Below, piece after piece: positions 17,491 through 26,868 of a stretch of DNA of 64,000 nucleotides. Source of the DNA: Clostridium sp. CAG:768. GTDB taxonomy: Bacteria; Cyanobacteriota; Vampirovibrionia; Gastranaerophilales; Gastranaerophilaceae. Numbering within the stretch: position 1 is the stretch's first letter; the number at the start of each line of letters is the position of its first letter. The position numbers and the translations under genes were made by a program. Under the pieces are notes generated by a model, which was given only the letters and a program-made list of their open reading frames with translations, had not been told where the DNA came from and ran no database searches. The DNA lies in NCBI GenBank assembly GCA_000437435.1, contig FR899629.1:98076-162075 (forward strand). The letters are read 5' to 3'.

Positions 17491-18996
17491 TTACTGTCTG
17501 TAATTTCTGATACCAGTTGTAATCATAGCAATACCATATTTATCACAAACTTCAATAAGTTTCTGATCTTTTATTGCTCCTCCTGGTTGAATTATTAAGC
17601 TTATTCTTCCTTGAATTGCAGAATAAATACAGTCCTCGGCAGGCAAAAAAGAATCCGAAGCCAATACAGCTTCTTTTGAACCATCACAAGCATAATTCAA
17701 AGCCCATTCTACTGCTGACAAAGCATTTGTTTGACCTTGAGCAATAGCAACTGATTTAAAATCTCGAGCGATTACAACGGAATTAGTCTTAGCATGTTTA
17801 ACAACTTTCCAAGCAAAAATTGCATCTTCAATTTGTTCTGCTGTTGGTTTTTCTCTTGTTACAACTTTAAACATATCTTTATCTAATTCACTATTATTTC
17901 TATCTTGAACTAAAGCTCCAAAAGGTGTCAATATAACTTCTTCAACTGTTAATCTTCTATAATCCTTTAGTGGAGTATTTAATTTTACAAGCTTAATTTC
18001 TGAATTATCACTAAATAATTCTAAAGCTTTTTCATCATAATCTGGAGCAACAACAACTTCTACTGCCATTGAATTTAAGTGCTTAGCAACTTCCTCATCA
18101 ACTGTTTTTGAAAAACCAACAGTTCCATAAAAAGAACTTACAGGATCGCAATCAAAAGCTTTTGTATAAGCTTCATATAAAGATCGGCCTAAAGCAACCC
18201 CACAAGGTTTTGTATGACGAATAATTGAAACACAGTTAACATCATAAAACTCACTTATCAAATTAGTAGCTTCTGTGACATTTAAAATATCATTAAATGT
18301 TAATTCTTTACCATTTACAACTTCATAATCAACCATTCTGTCAGTTTTATAAATAGCTCCTTTTTGATGAGGATTTTCGCCATATTTCATATCTTTTAAT
18401 TTTTCAAAATTAAAAGTTTTAAACGGTTTTTCACCAGTTTGTTCTGCTAATTTTGAACAAATTAATCTATCATAATTTGCTGTAAAATTGAAAGCTTTAA
18501 CTGCTAATTTTAACCTTCCGAAATCATTTGCATTTAATGCTACATAATAATCGACTTTATCAACTATTACTGTTACGTTTTTATAATTTTTAGCTCCTGC
18601 TCTTAATATTGCAACACCTGCAATATCAATTTTACTAAGAACTTCATCTGCATCTGCTGATTCAAATGAAATTTTTTCAAATGGACAAACATTCACTACT
18701 ACCATATCAAAAGATTTAATAGCAAGTCTTTCTAATTCATTTAATTCTCGAGAATCAGAACTATTAGCTAAAATACCAGCAAGAATAGTTTCGTTCATTG
18801 CTGCAAAATCTTTTGATAAAAAACCTAATGAATTTGAAAATTCAGCAATATCTATTACATCAACATCCGCACCTTTCAAAAATTCATAGGTATCTCCACC
18901 TGCAACAATCTCATAATCAAACTTTTCTACTAAATTTTTAGCGAAATCAATTAACCCAACTTTGTCATACACACTAATAAAAGCACGTCTTTTCAT
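17491..18996 (-). CDS. purH: PurH-like AICAR transformylase/IMP cyclohydrolase with altered active sites
   Basis: 501 residues, collinear with bifunctional PurH (last two steps to IMP). Conserved landmarks are KYGENPHQ (204-211), IIQPGGAIKD and the overall domain order. Many catalytic motifs differ. The cyclohydrolase GRVKTLHPKIHGGIL segment reads KDFAAMNETILAGIL (62-76), losing its Arg and Lys. NLYPF is NVCPF (102-106), losing the Tyr. The transformylase KHxNPCG reads RHTKPCG (260-266), with Arg for the catalytic Lys. TGGT is AGGD and GQMSR is GQTNA. It is either a diverged paralogue or a functional enzyme with an unusual site. GAGGGT precedes the ATG. Confidence 0.85.
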   Translation of the reverse strand: MKRRAFISVYDKVGLIDFAKNLVEKFDYEIVAGGDTYEFLKGADVDVIDIAEFSNSLGFLSKDFAAMNETILAGILANSSDSRELNELERLAIKSFDMVVVNVCPFEKISFESADADEVLSKIDIAGVAILRAGAKNYKNVTVIVDKVDYYVALNANDFGRLKLAVKAFNFTANYDRLICSKLAEQTGEKPFKTFNFEKLKDMKYGENPHQKGAIYKTDRMVDYEVVNGKELTFNDILNVTEATNLISEFYDVNCVSIIRHTKPCGVALGRSLYEAYTKAFDCDPVSSFYGTVGFSKTVDEEVAKHLNSMAVEVVVAPDYDEKALELFSDNSEIKLVKLNTPLKDYRRLTVEEVILTPFGALVQDRNNSELDKDMFKVVTREKPTAEQIEDAIFAWKVVKHAKTNSVVIARDFKSVAIAQGQTNALSAVEWALNYACDGSKEAVLASDSFLPAEDCIYSAIQGRISLIIQPGGAIKDQKLIEVCDKYGIAMITTGIRNYRQ

Positions 18997-19089
18997 ATAC
19001 TACCCTCAATTTCAATATAATTTTTTATTATAACACTATTATAAAAAATTGATATTTTCTTAGCATTTCGTAACTATTCGTTGATTTTC

Positions 19090-19118
19090 TTGAAATTATT
19101 TCTTTGCTATATTATAAT
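19090..19118 (+). promoter_or_regulatory. sigma-70-like promoter
   Basis: TTGAAA (19090-19095), 17 nt, TATAAT (19113-19118), 22 nt before the start of the coiled-coil protein gene. Confidence 0.65.
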
Positions 19119-19140
19119 TAATCAATGAAAGAGGGTAATG

Positions 19141-19791
19141 ATGGTAAGTAATAGAATAACAGAAGGCGTAGGGAAAAAGATAGTTGAAGCCCTAAAAAAA
19201 CAATCAGATATCGAAATTCAAAATGTTGTAGAAAATCCTGTACCTGTTGTTGACGAACAACAAGCTTTAAATAATGAACCTGAAATAGAATACACAACAG
19301 AACAAGAGGATAATTTTGATTCTCAACCAAATCAAGAAGAACAAGTTGAATTTGAACAAAATGAACAATTTGAATCTGAAAATGATTTTTCTAATCAAAC
19401 TATCCAATCTTTTACACAACCATCAATACTCACTCCACCACCAATTATGGAAAAAGATAATTTTGCAAGCGATTTAGAAGGTTTTGAAATCCCTACAAAT
19501 ATTGCCGTTTTAAAACAATTAATCAACCAACTCCCAGCTGGAGTTTCAAAACAAACCGGTGCACAAATTATCAAACAAACAATGGAAGCCCTTGGTATTT
19601 CAATGAAAAGCGTTCTTCAAGAAGCTCAACAAGTACAGGAAAGCCTCAACAATTCAGCAAGAGAATGCCAAACTTCCATAATGGAATATAAAAAACAAAT
19701 TAATGTACTTGAAAAACAATCTCATAAACTGCAAAGGCAATATGCAGCTCTAAATGATATAATAAGTTTATTTATTCAAACAAATATCTAA
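19141..19791 (+). CDS. hypothetical coiled-coil protein with acidic N-terminal region
   Basis: 216 residues, not recognised. About 35-110 is acidic, Gln/Asn-rich and probably disordered. About 110-150 is an ordered segment (EIPTNIAVLKQLINQLPAGVSKQ). 150-210 is strongly helical and coiled-coil (EAQQVQESLNNSARECQ, KKQINVLEKQSHKLQRQ). No signal or membrane segment. ATG 19141 is five bases after AGAGGG; the ATG at 19138 is also possible but too close. It has its own promoter and a strong shared terminator. Its neighbours are other helical proteins of unknown function downstream of the flagellar region. Confidence 0.75.
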   Translation: MVSNRITEGVGKKIVEALKKQSDIEIQNVVENPVPVVDEQQALNNEPEIEYTTEQEDNFDSQPNQEEQVEFEQNEQFESENDFSNQTIQSFTQPSILTPPPIMEKDNFASDLEGFEIPTNIAVLKQLINQLPAGVSKQTGAQIIKQTMEALGISMKSVLQEAQQVQESLNNSARECQTSIMEYKKQINVLEKQSHKLQRQYAALNDIISLFIQTNI

Positions 19792-19819
19792 AAAAACGGC
19801 TTTTAAAAGCCGTTTTTTT
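19792..19819. terminator. bidirectional terminator
   Basis: AAACGGCTTTT paired with AAAAGCCGTTT, flanked by an A-run on the left and T7 on the right. It serves the plus-strand coiled-coil gene and the convergent gene at 19818. Confidence 0.9.
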
Positions 19820-20144
19820 ATCTATATGTAAATGAACTTTGAATATTTTTATCAATCATACCCAGACAAGATTGATATTCTGCATCTATCATCTTTAACC
19901 TAGATTGATATTGCAACATTTGCATATCCAATTTCTGTTCCAAAACCTTTAATTTCGCTTGCCGTTGCTGAAGCATTTTTGTAGTTGGGGACTCTGGATC
20001 ATAATCATTACCAACTTGCATCAAATCACTTACAGATTGAGACAAACCCATTTTCGTCTGAGTAATTAACTGGATTTTATATTCCAAGTCCAATCTTTGT
20101 TGTTGAAGATATAATAATCTGATTTGTGAGGTAATTAATCCCAT
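19818..20144 (-). CDS. small helical protein sharing ends with the 21447-22697 product
   Basis: 108 residues, almost entirely helical, no Cys cluster or signal peptide. The N-terminus MGLITSQIRLLYLQQQRLDLEY parallels MGMAASQARYLGLTARKTNVEY of the 416-residue protein encoded at 21447. The C-terminus MIDKNIQSSF parallels VIDKNIESTF. The two are therefore probably paralogues, this one lacking the large central insert. The helical-hairpin form recalls axial proteins such as FliE. Export by the nearby flagellar-type apparatus is speculation. It starts 12 nt after the 20157 gene on the same strand. Confidence 0.65.
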   Translation of the reverse strand: MGLITSQIRLLYLQQQRLDLEYKIQLITQTKMGLSQSVSDLMQVGNDYDPESPTTKMLQQRQAKLKVLEQKLDMQMLQYQSRLKMIDAEYQSCLGMIDKNIQSSFTYR

Positions 20145-20156
20145 TTTTATCTACCT

Positions 20157-20429
20157 TTACCTTGTTTCATTGAGGTGACTACCCCTCAAGAAAGTGTGCT
20201 GATTATTTTCTGCAATCAGCTGTTCCATTTTTTGAAACTGATGACGGTGATAATTTAATCTGTATTGTGCCATCTTTCGTTTCTTATTCATTGTTAAGAA
20301 TTCTTTTATTCCTTCAACAAATGAATTTGACATAGCTTTTATAGGATTTTTCCTTATCAGGAAATTTTTTGAATATAATAAGAAGTCTATTAATCTTTTT
20401 ATATTCATTTCTAAAGTATCACGAAGCAT
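20157..20429 (-). CDS. small basic hypothetical protein
   Basis: 90 residues, Lys/Arg/Asn/His-rich, no recognised domain. Helical segments IKRLIDFLLYSKNFLI and YRLNYHRHQFQKMEQLIAEN. It is directly upstream of the 19818 gene on the same strand and probably co-transcribed. Upstream of its start is a 180-bp gap containing the terminator of the preceding gene. Confidence 0.55.
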   Translation of the reverse strand: MLRDTLEMNIKRLIDFLLYSKNFLIRKNPIKAMSNSFVEGIKEFLTMNKKRKMAQYRLNYHRHQFQKMEQLIAENNQHTFLRGSHLNETR

Positions 20430-20593
20430 TTTTCTCCTTACACTTTAGACCTACATGTATATTAAAACAATCTACACTCAAATATTGCCATGCAAATGGA
20501 TATTTGCTTAACATGTCTTAATCTTTTGTAGTCTATAGTTATTCATTCTTTTTCTATAACGGATAAATTGATTAAAAACTTTAACTAAAATAA

Positions 20594-20622
20594 AAAACTT
20601 GTAAAAAAATTTTACAAGTTTT
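20594..20622 (-). terminator. terminator overlapping the stop of the Gly/Ala-rich gene
   Basis: AAAACTTGTAAAA (20594-20606) pairs with TTTTACAAGTTTT (20610-20622), and in the minus direction a T-rich run follows. The stop codon of the 20612 gene lies inside the stem. Confidence 0.8.
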
Positions 20623-21430
20623 GAATAGCTTTACTATCACCATCGATAGATTCTTTAAGCATCTTTTTAACAACATCGCCCTGTGTATCGAGCATCTTAC
20701 AAACTGTTTCAATATTTCGGACTTTATTTGATAATATAGTATCAGCATTAGCTGTAATATTACCTGTTACATTTTGATAAGCAGCTAAAGCAGCAGAAGA
20801 AGTACCTTGCATCAAGTTTCCCATAACAATTGCAGGCAAACCATATTCCCCTAAATAAGGAGCAGCAGCTTGCATAATACCACCCCAACCAGAAATTACA
20901 CCAGCGATAGGTAATACTATATTCTTCATTGAAAAACCATAGCCATTAGCAGCACCAAGGCCATAAGCAGCAGCACTTGCTACATCTGCAATACCTCCAA
21001 CACCTGATGCATAACCAGTAGCTACACCAGATTCAGTTCCCCATCCACTTACAATTGATGAAGCTGCACCTGTGGCATAACCATCTAGCCCCCAAGATAC
21101 AGGAGCTGCTCCTGATGGGAAACCTGAATAATTATATAAGGAATCTATCCCGTAAGAAGATCCTCCATTAAATTTTGAAGCATAAGAAGTCCCCGGAATA
21201 TTCATAGATTCAGAAGCACCAAATACAGTTGCAAATGAAGATGGTGCAAACAAACTTGCTAAATTATATAAAAAACCACCAGTTGCACCAAAACCGGAAC
21301 CTAGCCCATTACCAGAAACTGTTAAATCTCTTAATTGATCATAAGTTTCCCATAATTGAGCTTTTGCATCTCCACTTGCTGAACCAAATTTATTTGCTAT
21401 TACTAAGTAACTATCATTTTTATAAGCCAT
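20612..21430 (-). CDS. Gly/Ala/Ser-rich hypothetical protein
   Basis: 272 residues. Residues 45-165 are a low-complexity Gly-Ser-Ala-Tyr region. About 165-225 is hydrophobic with two likely membrane-active stretches (NIVLPIAGVISGWGGIM, LPAIVMGNLM). 230-272 is a charged helix with one Cys. No N-terminal signal peptide. It lies 16 nt downstream of the 21447 gene in the same direction, so the two are an operon. Family unknown. A secreted, membrane-active product is one possibility but is not shown. Confidence 0.65.
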   Translation of the reverse strand: MAYKNDSYLVIANKFGSASGDAKAQLWETYDQLRDLTVSGNGLGSGFGATGGFLYNLASLFAPSSFATVFGASESMNIPGTSYASKFNGGSSYGIDSLYNYSGFPSGAAPVSWGLDGYATGAASSIVSGWGTESGVATGYASGVGGIADVASAAAYGLGAANGYGFSMKNIVLPIAGVISGWGGIMQAAAPYLGEYGLPAIVMGNLMQGTSSAALAAYQNVTGNITANADTILSNKVRNIETVCKMLDTQGDVVKKMLKESIDGDSKAIQNL

Positions 21431-21446
21431 TTGAACCTCTTATATA

Positions 21447-22697
21447 TTATTCGAATGTTTTGAATGTAGACTCAATATTCTTATCAATTACTTTTTTAAC
21501 AGATTCCATTTCTGTTTGTAAAGCTTCTTGTTCTGTATCTAACTGTCTTAATCTTAATTCAAGAGTTCTATCTTGTTCTTGGATTTTTTCTGTTTTTGCA
21601 TTGATATCTGCAATTTTCTTTTCGTATACTTGCATATCATAATTATATTGATTCATTGCATCATTATATGCATTTTCATCAGTTATAGTTTCTGTATTCA
21701 AAGCATAAGTTGCTGTAGAATCTTCAAATCTAATTGATTGAGGACGACCTGAATCATCTAAATCTACAAAAGCTTTTTCTGTAGTTTCGATTTTTGTTTT
21801 TACATTTTCTGCATAATATGAAGTTAGTTTCCCTTGATTTTCTGTAGGTTTTGTAGGATCAGGAGCTGTAATAGCTGCAGAAGTTAAATCTTCTAATGAA
21901 GCAAAATAAGTTCTTCCTTGATATTGCCAAGTATAGATATTATCAGAAGATGCAATATTTTCATCAGGGAACTGTTCACAAATTTCTTCATAAGCAGCTT
22001 TTTGGTTCGGATCAGTCGGATCATATTTTGAGACTTCACAGTTCCCTACATATGTTGGAACTCCAGATTCAACTGAATAATTTTTAGCATCACCAGTACC
22101 AGCAACTGCCTTATCCAGTTCAGTTTTTGTTGTAAATTTCATACTACCATCAGTATCAGTATATACAAACAAATTATCTAAATCCTCATTTTTTAAATCA
22201 GGATAATCTTCACATATTTTTTCAAAATTATCTCTTTGATCTTTATTTAACGGATCATATTTATTAACAGTGTTACCACCTACTGTATATGTATCACTAG
22301 CACCATCATAAGCAACATCACCCTGTACGATATTACCAGATGATCCTTTAGTATCTAAAACAACTTGAGGATTTGCTTTATTTGTCCTAATTCCAGTATA
22401 TACATCTGAATAATGATAATGAGTCACAATATAATTATAATTAGGGTCATCTGTAATCTCTGTCATACTAGTAATTGTTTCATCATAAGTTCCCTCAGTA
22501 TATGAATACTGTGTTGTAGTATAATCCTGTGTACTAGGAGCTGTTGGAACTTCAAGAGCTAAAAGTTCATTAAAAGTATTAGCACTTTGATTTGCTAGTG
22601 CTGTACGTGCCTGATTTATCTGTTGACCTTCATATTCAACGTTAGTTTTTCTAGCTGTTAAACCTAAATATCTTGCTTGTGAAGCTGCCATACCCAT
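21447..22697 (-). CDS. hypothetical helical-ended protein with duplicated central domain
   Basis: 416 residues. Helical N-terminus (1-50, MGMAASQARYLGLTARKTNV) and helical, coiled-coil C-terminus (350-416, ending VIDKNIESTFKTFE) frame a large insert. The insert contains two copies of a ~50-residue unit: KYDPLNKDQRDNFEKICEDYP and KYDPTDPNQKAAYEEICEQFP, each followed by an aromatic strand and a short helix. The ends match the 108-residue protein at 19818. No signal peptide. GAGGAGAG precedes the ATG. Not a family I can name; the architecture resembles export-apparatus axial or secreted proteins whose termini polymerise. Confidence 0.7.
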   Translation of the reverse strand: MGMAASQARYLGLTARKTNVEYEGQQINQARTALANQSANTFNELLALEVPTAPSTQDYTTTQYSYTEGTYDETITSMTEITDDPNYNYIVTHYHYSDVYTGIRTNKANPQVVLDTKGSSGNIVQGDVAYDGASDTYTVGGNTVNKYDPLNKDQRDNFEKICEDYPDLKNEDLDNLFVYTDTDGSMKFTTKTELDKAVAGTGDAKNYSVESGVPTYVGNCEVSKYDPTDPNQKAAYEEICEQFPDENIASSDNIYTWQYQGRTYFASLEDLTSAAITAPDPTKPTENQGKLTSYYAENVKTKIETTEKAFVDLDDSGRPQSIRFEDSTATYALNTETITDENAYNDAMNQYNYDMQVYEKKIADINAKTEKIQEQDRTLELRLRQLDTEQEALQTEMESVKKVIDKNIESTFKTFE

Positions 22698-22862
22698 AGG
22701 GCTACTCTCCTCTTAAAATTACTACCTTACAATTAGTCTTATAATAATGTTTCAAAAAAAGTCAACATTACTATAAAAATTATACGGTATTAATTTAAAA
22801 ATATATATAGAAATAGTTGTAAAATCATACATTTGAATGATAAAAATTTGAAAATTTCGCAT

Positions 22863-22899
22863 AAAAAAAGTAGAGTCCCCTAATCAGGACTCCACTTTT
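22863..22899 (-). terminator. terminator of the S1-domain gene
   Basis: On the minus strand AGTGGAGTCC pairs with GGACTCTACT (one mismatch) and is followed by seven T, 13 nt past the rpsA stop. Confidence 0.88.
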
Positions 22900-22912
22900 C
22901 TACTAAATAAAA

Positions 22913-23992
22913 CTATTCTTCAGTTTGTTCAGAATCACTTGAACCAATTTTTTCTTCATTTACAGTCAAAGCAATACGTTTATCTGTAGGATTAAATTTT
23001 AAGATGTAAGTATCTATTTTATCACCTACCTGCAAAATACATTCTTTTTGGTTTTGTAATTCAACAACTTCTGCATGAGGTAAAAGAGCTTCAACACCAG
23101 GGAACACTTCTACAAAAGCTCCAAAATGTTTAATTCTTGTAATTGTACCTTCTACCTTATCGCCTTCTTTAATTTGTTTTTCTGCTTCTAACCATGGATC
23201 TGGTTCCAAATTTTTCAAACTTAAAGATACTCTTTGTTTATCATGATCAACGGCAATAACTTCAACATCAATTTTATCACCAACATTCAAAATATCAGTA
23301 GGATGATCAATCCATCTCCAAGATAATTGAGAAAGTGGTAATAGACCATCAATACCGCCTAAATCAATAAAAGCACCAAAATCAGTAATTCTCACAACAT
23401 CACCTTTTACAATTTGACCAGGTTCAATTTGAGAGAAAACATTTTTTCTTGCTTCTACTGCACTATCTTCATAAACTTTTTTATTTGAAAGAATGAAATT
23501 ATTTTGTTGAGGATCAAGAGTTAAAATTTTCAACTCAATTTTTCCGCCAACTTCTAATTCATTTTCTTTAACTCTTAATTGAGAAGAAGGAACAAAACCT
23601 CTAACACCTGAAATATCTACTAAAACACCACCCTTAACAATACCTGCAATTGTGCCAAGAATTGTTTCATCAGCTTCTTTAGCTTTTTCAAGTTCTTTCC
23701 AAGCATAAGCAAGATCAACTTTCTTTCTTGAAAGTAAGAATTTTCCATCCTCATCTTCTTCTCTAATGATTAAGAATTCATATTCTTCACCTTTTTTGAA
23801 CTTGTCTTCAACATTTTCATCTTTATCAACAGCTTCACGAGTTGGAACAACTGCTATAGTTTTAGCGCCAATGTCTACCATTACTCCTTGACTGTCATAA
23901 CCACAAACGATGCCTTTTACTAAATCACCTTTTTGAAACTTGTAATCATATTGTTTCAATAATTCTTCAAAATCTAACTCACTTGATGTCAT
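22913..23992 (-). CDS. rpsA: S1 RNA-binding domain protein (ribosomal protein S1 homologue)
   Basis: 359 residues with four S1 modules at about 20-90, 105-172, 190-262 and 277-345. Typical pieces are KGDLVKGIVCGYDSQGVMVDIG, VKGGVLVDISGVRGFVPSSQL, RITDFGAFIDLGGIDGLLP and RIKHFGAFVEVFPGVEALLP. It binds mRNA on the 30S subunit. The length is close to the short S1 of Cyanobacteria rather than six-domain proteobacterial S1. ATG 23992 is preceded by GGAG at 5 nt; the ATG at 24010 has no ribosome site. Confidence 0.9.
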   Translation of the reverse strand: MTSSELDFEELLKQYDYKFQKGDLVKGIVCGYDSQGVMVDIGAKTIAVVPTREAVDKDENVEDKFKKGEEYEFLIIREEDEDGKFLLSRKKVDLAYAWKELEKAKEADETILGTIAGIVKGGVLVDISGVRGFVPSSQLRVKENELEVGGKIELKILTLDPQQNNFILSNKKVYEDSAVEARKNVFSQIEPGQIVKGDVVRITDFGAFIDLGGIDGLLPLSQLSWRWIDHPTDILNVGDKIDVEVIAVDHDKQRVSLSLKNLEPDPWLEAEKQIKEGDKVEGTITRIKHFGAFVEVFPGVEALLPHAEVVELQNQKECILQVGDKIDTYILKFNPTDKRIALTVNEEKIGSSDSEQTEE

Positions 23993-24106
23993 TTTTACTC
24001 CAATTGTCATACGACACTAATCTGTTACTATTGTGACTATTGTAGCAAATTATTAAAAATTTGTAAAGATTTTTGTAAATTCTTTTAACAATTTTAATAG
24101 CACAAT

Positions 24107-24134
24107 ACACGTGAGATGTTACCCTCTCACGTGT
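24107..24134 (-). terminator. hairpin downstream of valS
   Basis: ACACGTGAGA (24107-24116) and TCTCACGTGT (24125-24134) form a perfect 10-bp stem with an 8-nt loop, 18 nt past the valS stop. No T-run follows in the minus direction, so termination is likely but not certain. Confidence 0.6.
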
Positions 24135-24152
24135 CATATATGCTTACGAGTT

Positions 24153-26801
24153 CTATGCTTTCAGAGATTTTATTAACTCTGAAATAGTATTTTCTTGAAT
24201 TTCAATCTCTGAAATTCTTGCTTTTGTTTGTTCTATTAGCTCTTTAGGGGCATTTGCAACAAACTTAGGGTTATTAATTCTGCCTAATAGAGATTTCTTT
24301 TCAGAAGTAAGTTTGTCCAATTTCTTTTGCTGACGAGCTACTTCAGCATCCAAATCAATTAAATCTGCAAGAGGTAATATAATTTTTGAAGCAGAAACAA
24401 CTGCTGTAGCACTCTTTGGAGGTACTGGAGCATTCATATCTGCATAAGAAATATTTTCAACTCTTGCTAGACGTTTAATATAAGCTTCAATTTCTTCAAA
24501 AATTGGTTTTTCATCTTTTTCAGCTCTGATTTCGATATCACATTTAATTGAAGGTGAAATATTGAAACTTTGACGAACATTACGCAATGATGTAATTGTT
24601 TCAAATACAAGTTCCATTTCTTGAGCTTCTTTAGGGAATTCCAATTCTTCTTTAAATGTTGGGAATTCTGCAACAATTAAAGCTTTAGTTTCAGTTTCTT
24701 TTGGTATTAATTGCCATACTCTTTCAGTAATATGAGGCATTACAGGGTGTAACATTCTCAATGACATATCAAGAACATATCTCAATACACGCTGCGTATT
24801 TGCTTTTAACCCAGCATCTTGAAGTTGAATTTTAGCAATTTCAACATACCAATCACAATATGAATTCCAGAAAAAGTCATATAATACGTGAGCAACTTCA
24901 CCGATTCTGAATTCTTTAATATTATCATTTACTTCTTTTGCTGTTTTATTTAACTTATCCAAAATCCATTTATCAGCAATTGTCAAATTATCAAAATCAA
25001 TATCTTTATTATCAACACCATCAAGATTCATCAATACAAACCTTGAAGCATTCCAGATTTTATTAGCAAAGTTTCTGCCATATTCAAATCTTTCTTCACT
25101 CATTTTGATATCTTGACCGCCATATGTACATAAAGAAGTCATTGTAAATCTTAGAGCATCACAACCGTATTTATCAATAATTTTAACAGGATCAATTGTA
25201 TTGCCTTTAGATTTAGACATTTTTTGACCTTTTTCATCTCTGATAAGACCGTGAATATATACAGTTGAGAATGGAGCTTTTCCTGTAAATTCCAATCCCA
25301 TTGTGATCATTCTTGCAACCCAGAAGAAAATAATATCAAAACCAGTTACAAGAGTTGTAGTAGGATAGAATTTTTTGAAATCCTCGCTTTCAGTATTTGG
25401 CCAACCCATAGTAGAAAATGGCCATAATCCAGATGAGAACCAAGTATCAAGCACATCTGAATCTTGTGTATAATTTTCTGGATCAGGATTTTCTTTTGCA
25501 ACAACCATTTCACCAGTTTCATTATGATAATAAGCTGGAATTTGGTGTCCCCACCATAATTGACGAGAAATACACCAATCACGAATATTTTCCATCCAAC
25601 CTAAATAGTTCTTTTCCCATCTATCAGGAACAAATTTTATTCTACCGTCTTTAACAGCTGCAATAGCTTCTTTTGCAAGAGGTTCCATTTTAACAAACCA
25701 CTGTTCAGAAAGTAACGGTTCAATAGTAGTTCCGCAACGTTGACATTTTCCAACATTATGTTCGTGATCTCTTGTTCTTAATAAGAAATTATTATATGAA
25801 AGCATTCCAATAATTTTTTCTCTAGCTTCATATCTATCAAGACCATGTAATTCTTGAGGAACCTGACCGCAAGCCTTCATAGTACCGTCATTATTAATAA
25901 CCCAGATTGGAGCTAATCCATGACGTTTACCTACTTCAAAGTCATTCGGGTCGTGAGCCGGAGTAATTTTTACTGCACCTGTTCCAAAATTCTTATCAAC
26001 ATATTCATCAGCGATAATAGGAATTTCTCGACCTGAAAGCGGAATAATAACAGTTTTTCCGATTAATTCCGAATATTTATGATCTGATGGATGAACAGCA
26101 ATTGCAACATCACCAAAAATTGTTTCAGGACGAGTAGTAGCAACAATAATTGCACCACTTTCACCTTTTAATGGATAAGAAATTTCCCACATATGTCCTT
26201 GTTCTGTTGCGTATTCTGTTTCAACATCAGAAATTGCACTATTACAACGAGGACACCAGTTAACAATATATTTTCCTTTATAAATTAAACCTTTTTCGTA
26301 AAGCCTTACAAAAACTTCTTTTACAGCATCAGAACAACCTTTATCAAATGTAAAACGTTCTCTTGAGCGATCAAAAGAAGCACCCAAGCGTTTACATTGG
26401 TCTAAAATTGCAGACTTATGTTCATTAGCCCATTTCCAAGTTTCTTCCAAAAATTTTTCACGGCCTAAGTCGTAACGAGAAAGACCTTTTTCACGAAGCA
26501 TTTTCTCAACAACATTTTGAGTTGCAATTCCAGCATGATCTGTACCTGGTAACCAAAGAGTTTCATAACCTGCCATTCTATGATAACGAGTTAGAATATC
26601 TTGCAAAGTTTCATCCAATGCGTGTCCCATATGCAAAACACCAGTAACATTTGGTGGTGGAATTACAATTGAATATGGCGGTTTTTGGCTTTTTGCATCA
26701 GCCTTGAAATATTCTCCGTCTTCCCAGAATTTATAAATTTTTTCTTCTGTTTCTTTTGGGTCATAAACTGTGGGTAAATCATCAATTTTAGTTGCTGTCA
26801 T
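24153..26801 (-). CDS. valS: valyl-tRNA synthetase
   Basis: 882 residues, class I aminoacyl-tRNA synthetase charging tRNA-Val. HIGH motif in PPPNVTGVLHMGHA, editing domain segment TTRPETIFGDVAIAVHP, KMSKS in GQKMSKSKGN, a Zn-type NWCPRCNSAI, anticodon-binding domain, and the C-terminal coiled-coil arm (DLDAEVARQQKKLDKLTSEK) typical of ValRS. ATG 26801 is chosen: GAGGG lies 8 nt upstream and MTATKIDDLPTVYDP starts the conserved part. An in-frame ATG 117 nt further up runs into the prepilin gene and is rejected. Confidence 0.97.
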   Translation of the reverse strand: MTATKIDDLPTVYDPKETEEKIYKFWEDGEYFKADAKSQKPPYSIVIPPPNVTGVLHMGHALDETLQDILTRYHRMAGYETLWLPGTDHAGIATQNVVEKMLREKGLSRYDLGREKFLEETWKWANEHKSAILDQCKRLGASFDRSRERFTFDKGCSDAVKEVFVRLYEKGLIYKGKYIVNWCPRCNSAISDVETEYATEQGHMWEISYPLKGESGAIIVATTRPETIFGDVAIAVHPSDHKYSELIGKTVIIPLSGREIPIIADEYVDKNFGTGAVKITPAHDPNDFEVGKRHGLAPIWVINNDGTMKACGQVPQELHGLDRYEAREKIIGMLSYNNFLLRTRDHEHNVGKCQRCGTTIEPLLSEQWFVKMEPLAKEAIAAVKDGRIKFVPDRWEKNYLGWMENIRDWCISRQLWWGHQIPAYYHNETGEMVVAKENPDPENYTQDSDVLDTWFSSGLWPFSTMGWPNTESEDFKKFYPTTTLVTGFDIIFFWVARMITMGLEFTGKAPFSTVYIHGLIRDEKGQKMSKSKGNTIDPVKIIDKYGCDALRFTMTSLCTYGGQDIKMSEERFEYGRNFANKIWNASRFVLMNLDGVDNKDIDFDNLTIADKWILDKLNKTAKEVNDNIKEFRIGEVAHVLYDFFWNSYCDWYVEIAKIQLQDAGLKANTQRVLRYVLDMSLRMLHPVMPHITERVWQLIPKETETKALIVAEFPTFKEELEFPKEAQEMELVFETITSLRNVRQSFNISPSIKCDIEIRAEKDEKPIFEEIEAYIKRLARVENISYADMNAPVPPKSATAVVSASKIILPLADLIDLDAEVARQQKKLDKLTSEKKSLLGRINNPKFVANAPKELIEQTKARISEIEIQENTISELIKSLKA

Positions 26802-26868
26802 ATAAAAATCCCTCTTATTTTTTTCGTATGACATTAGAATATCACAAAAAGGGATTTTTTTAAACAAA

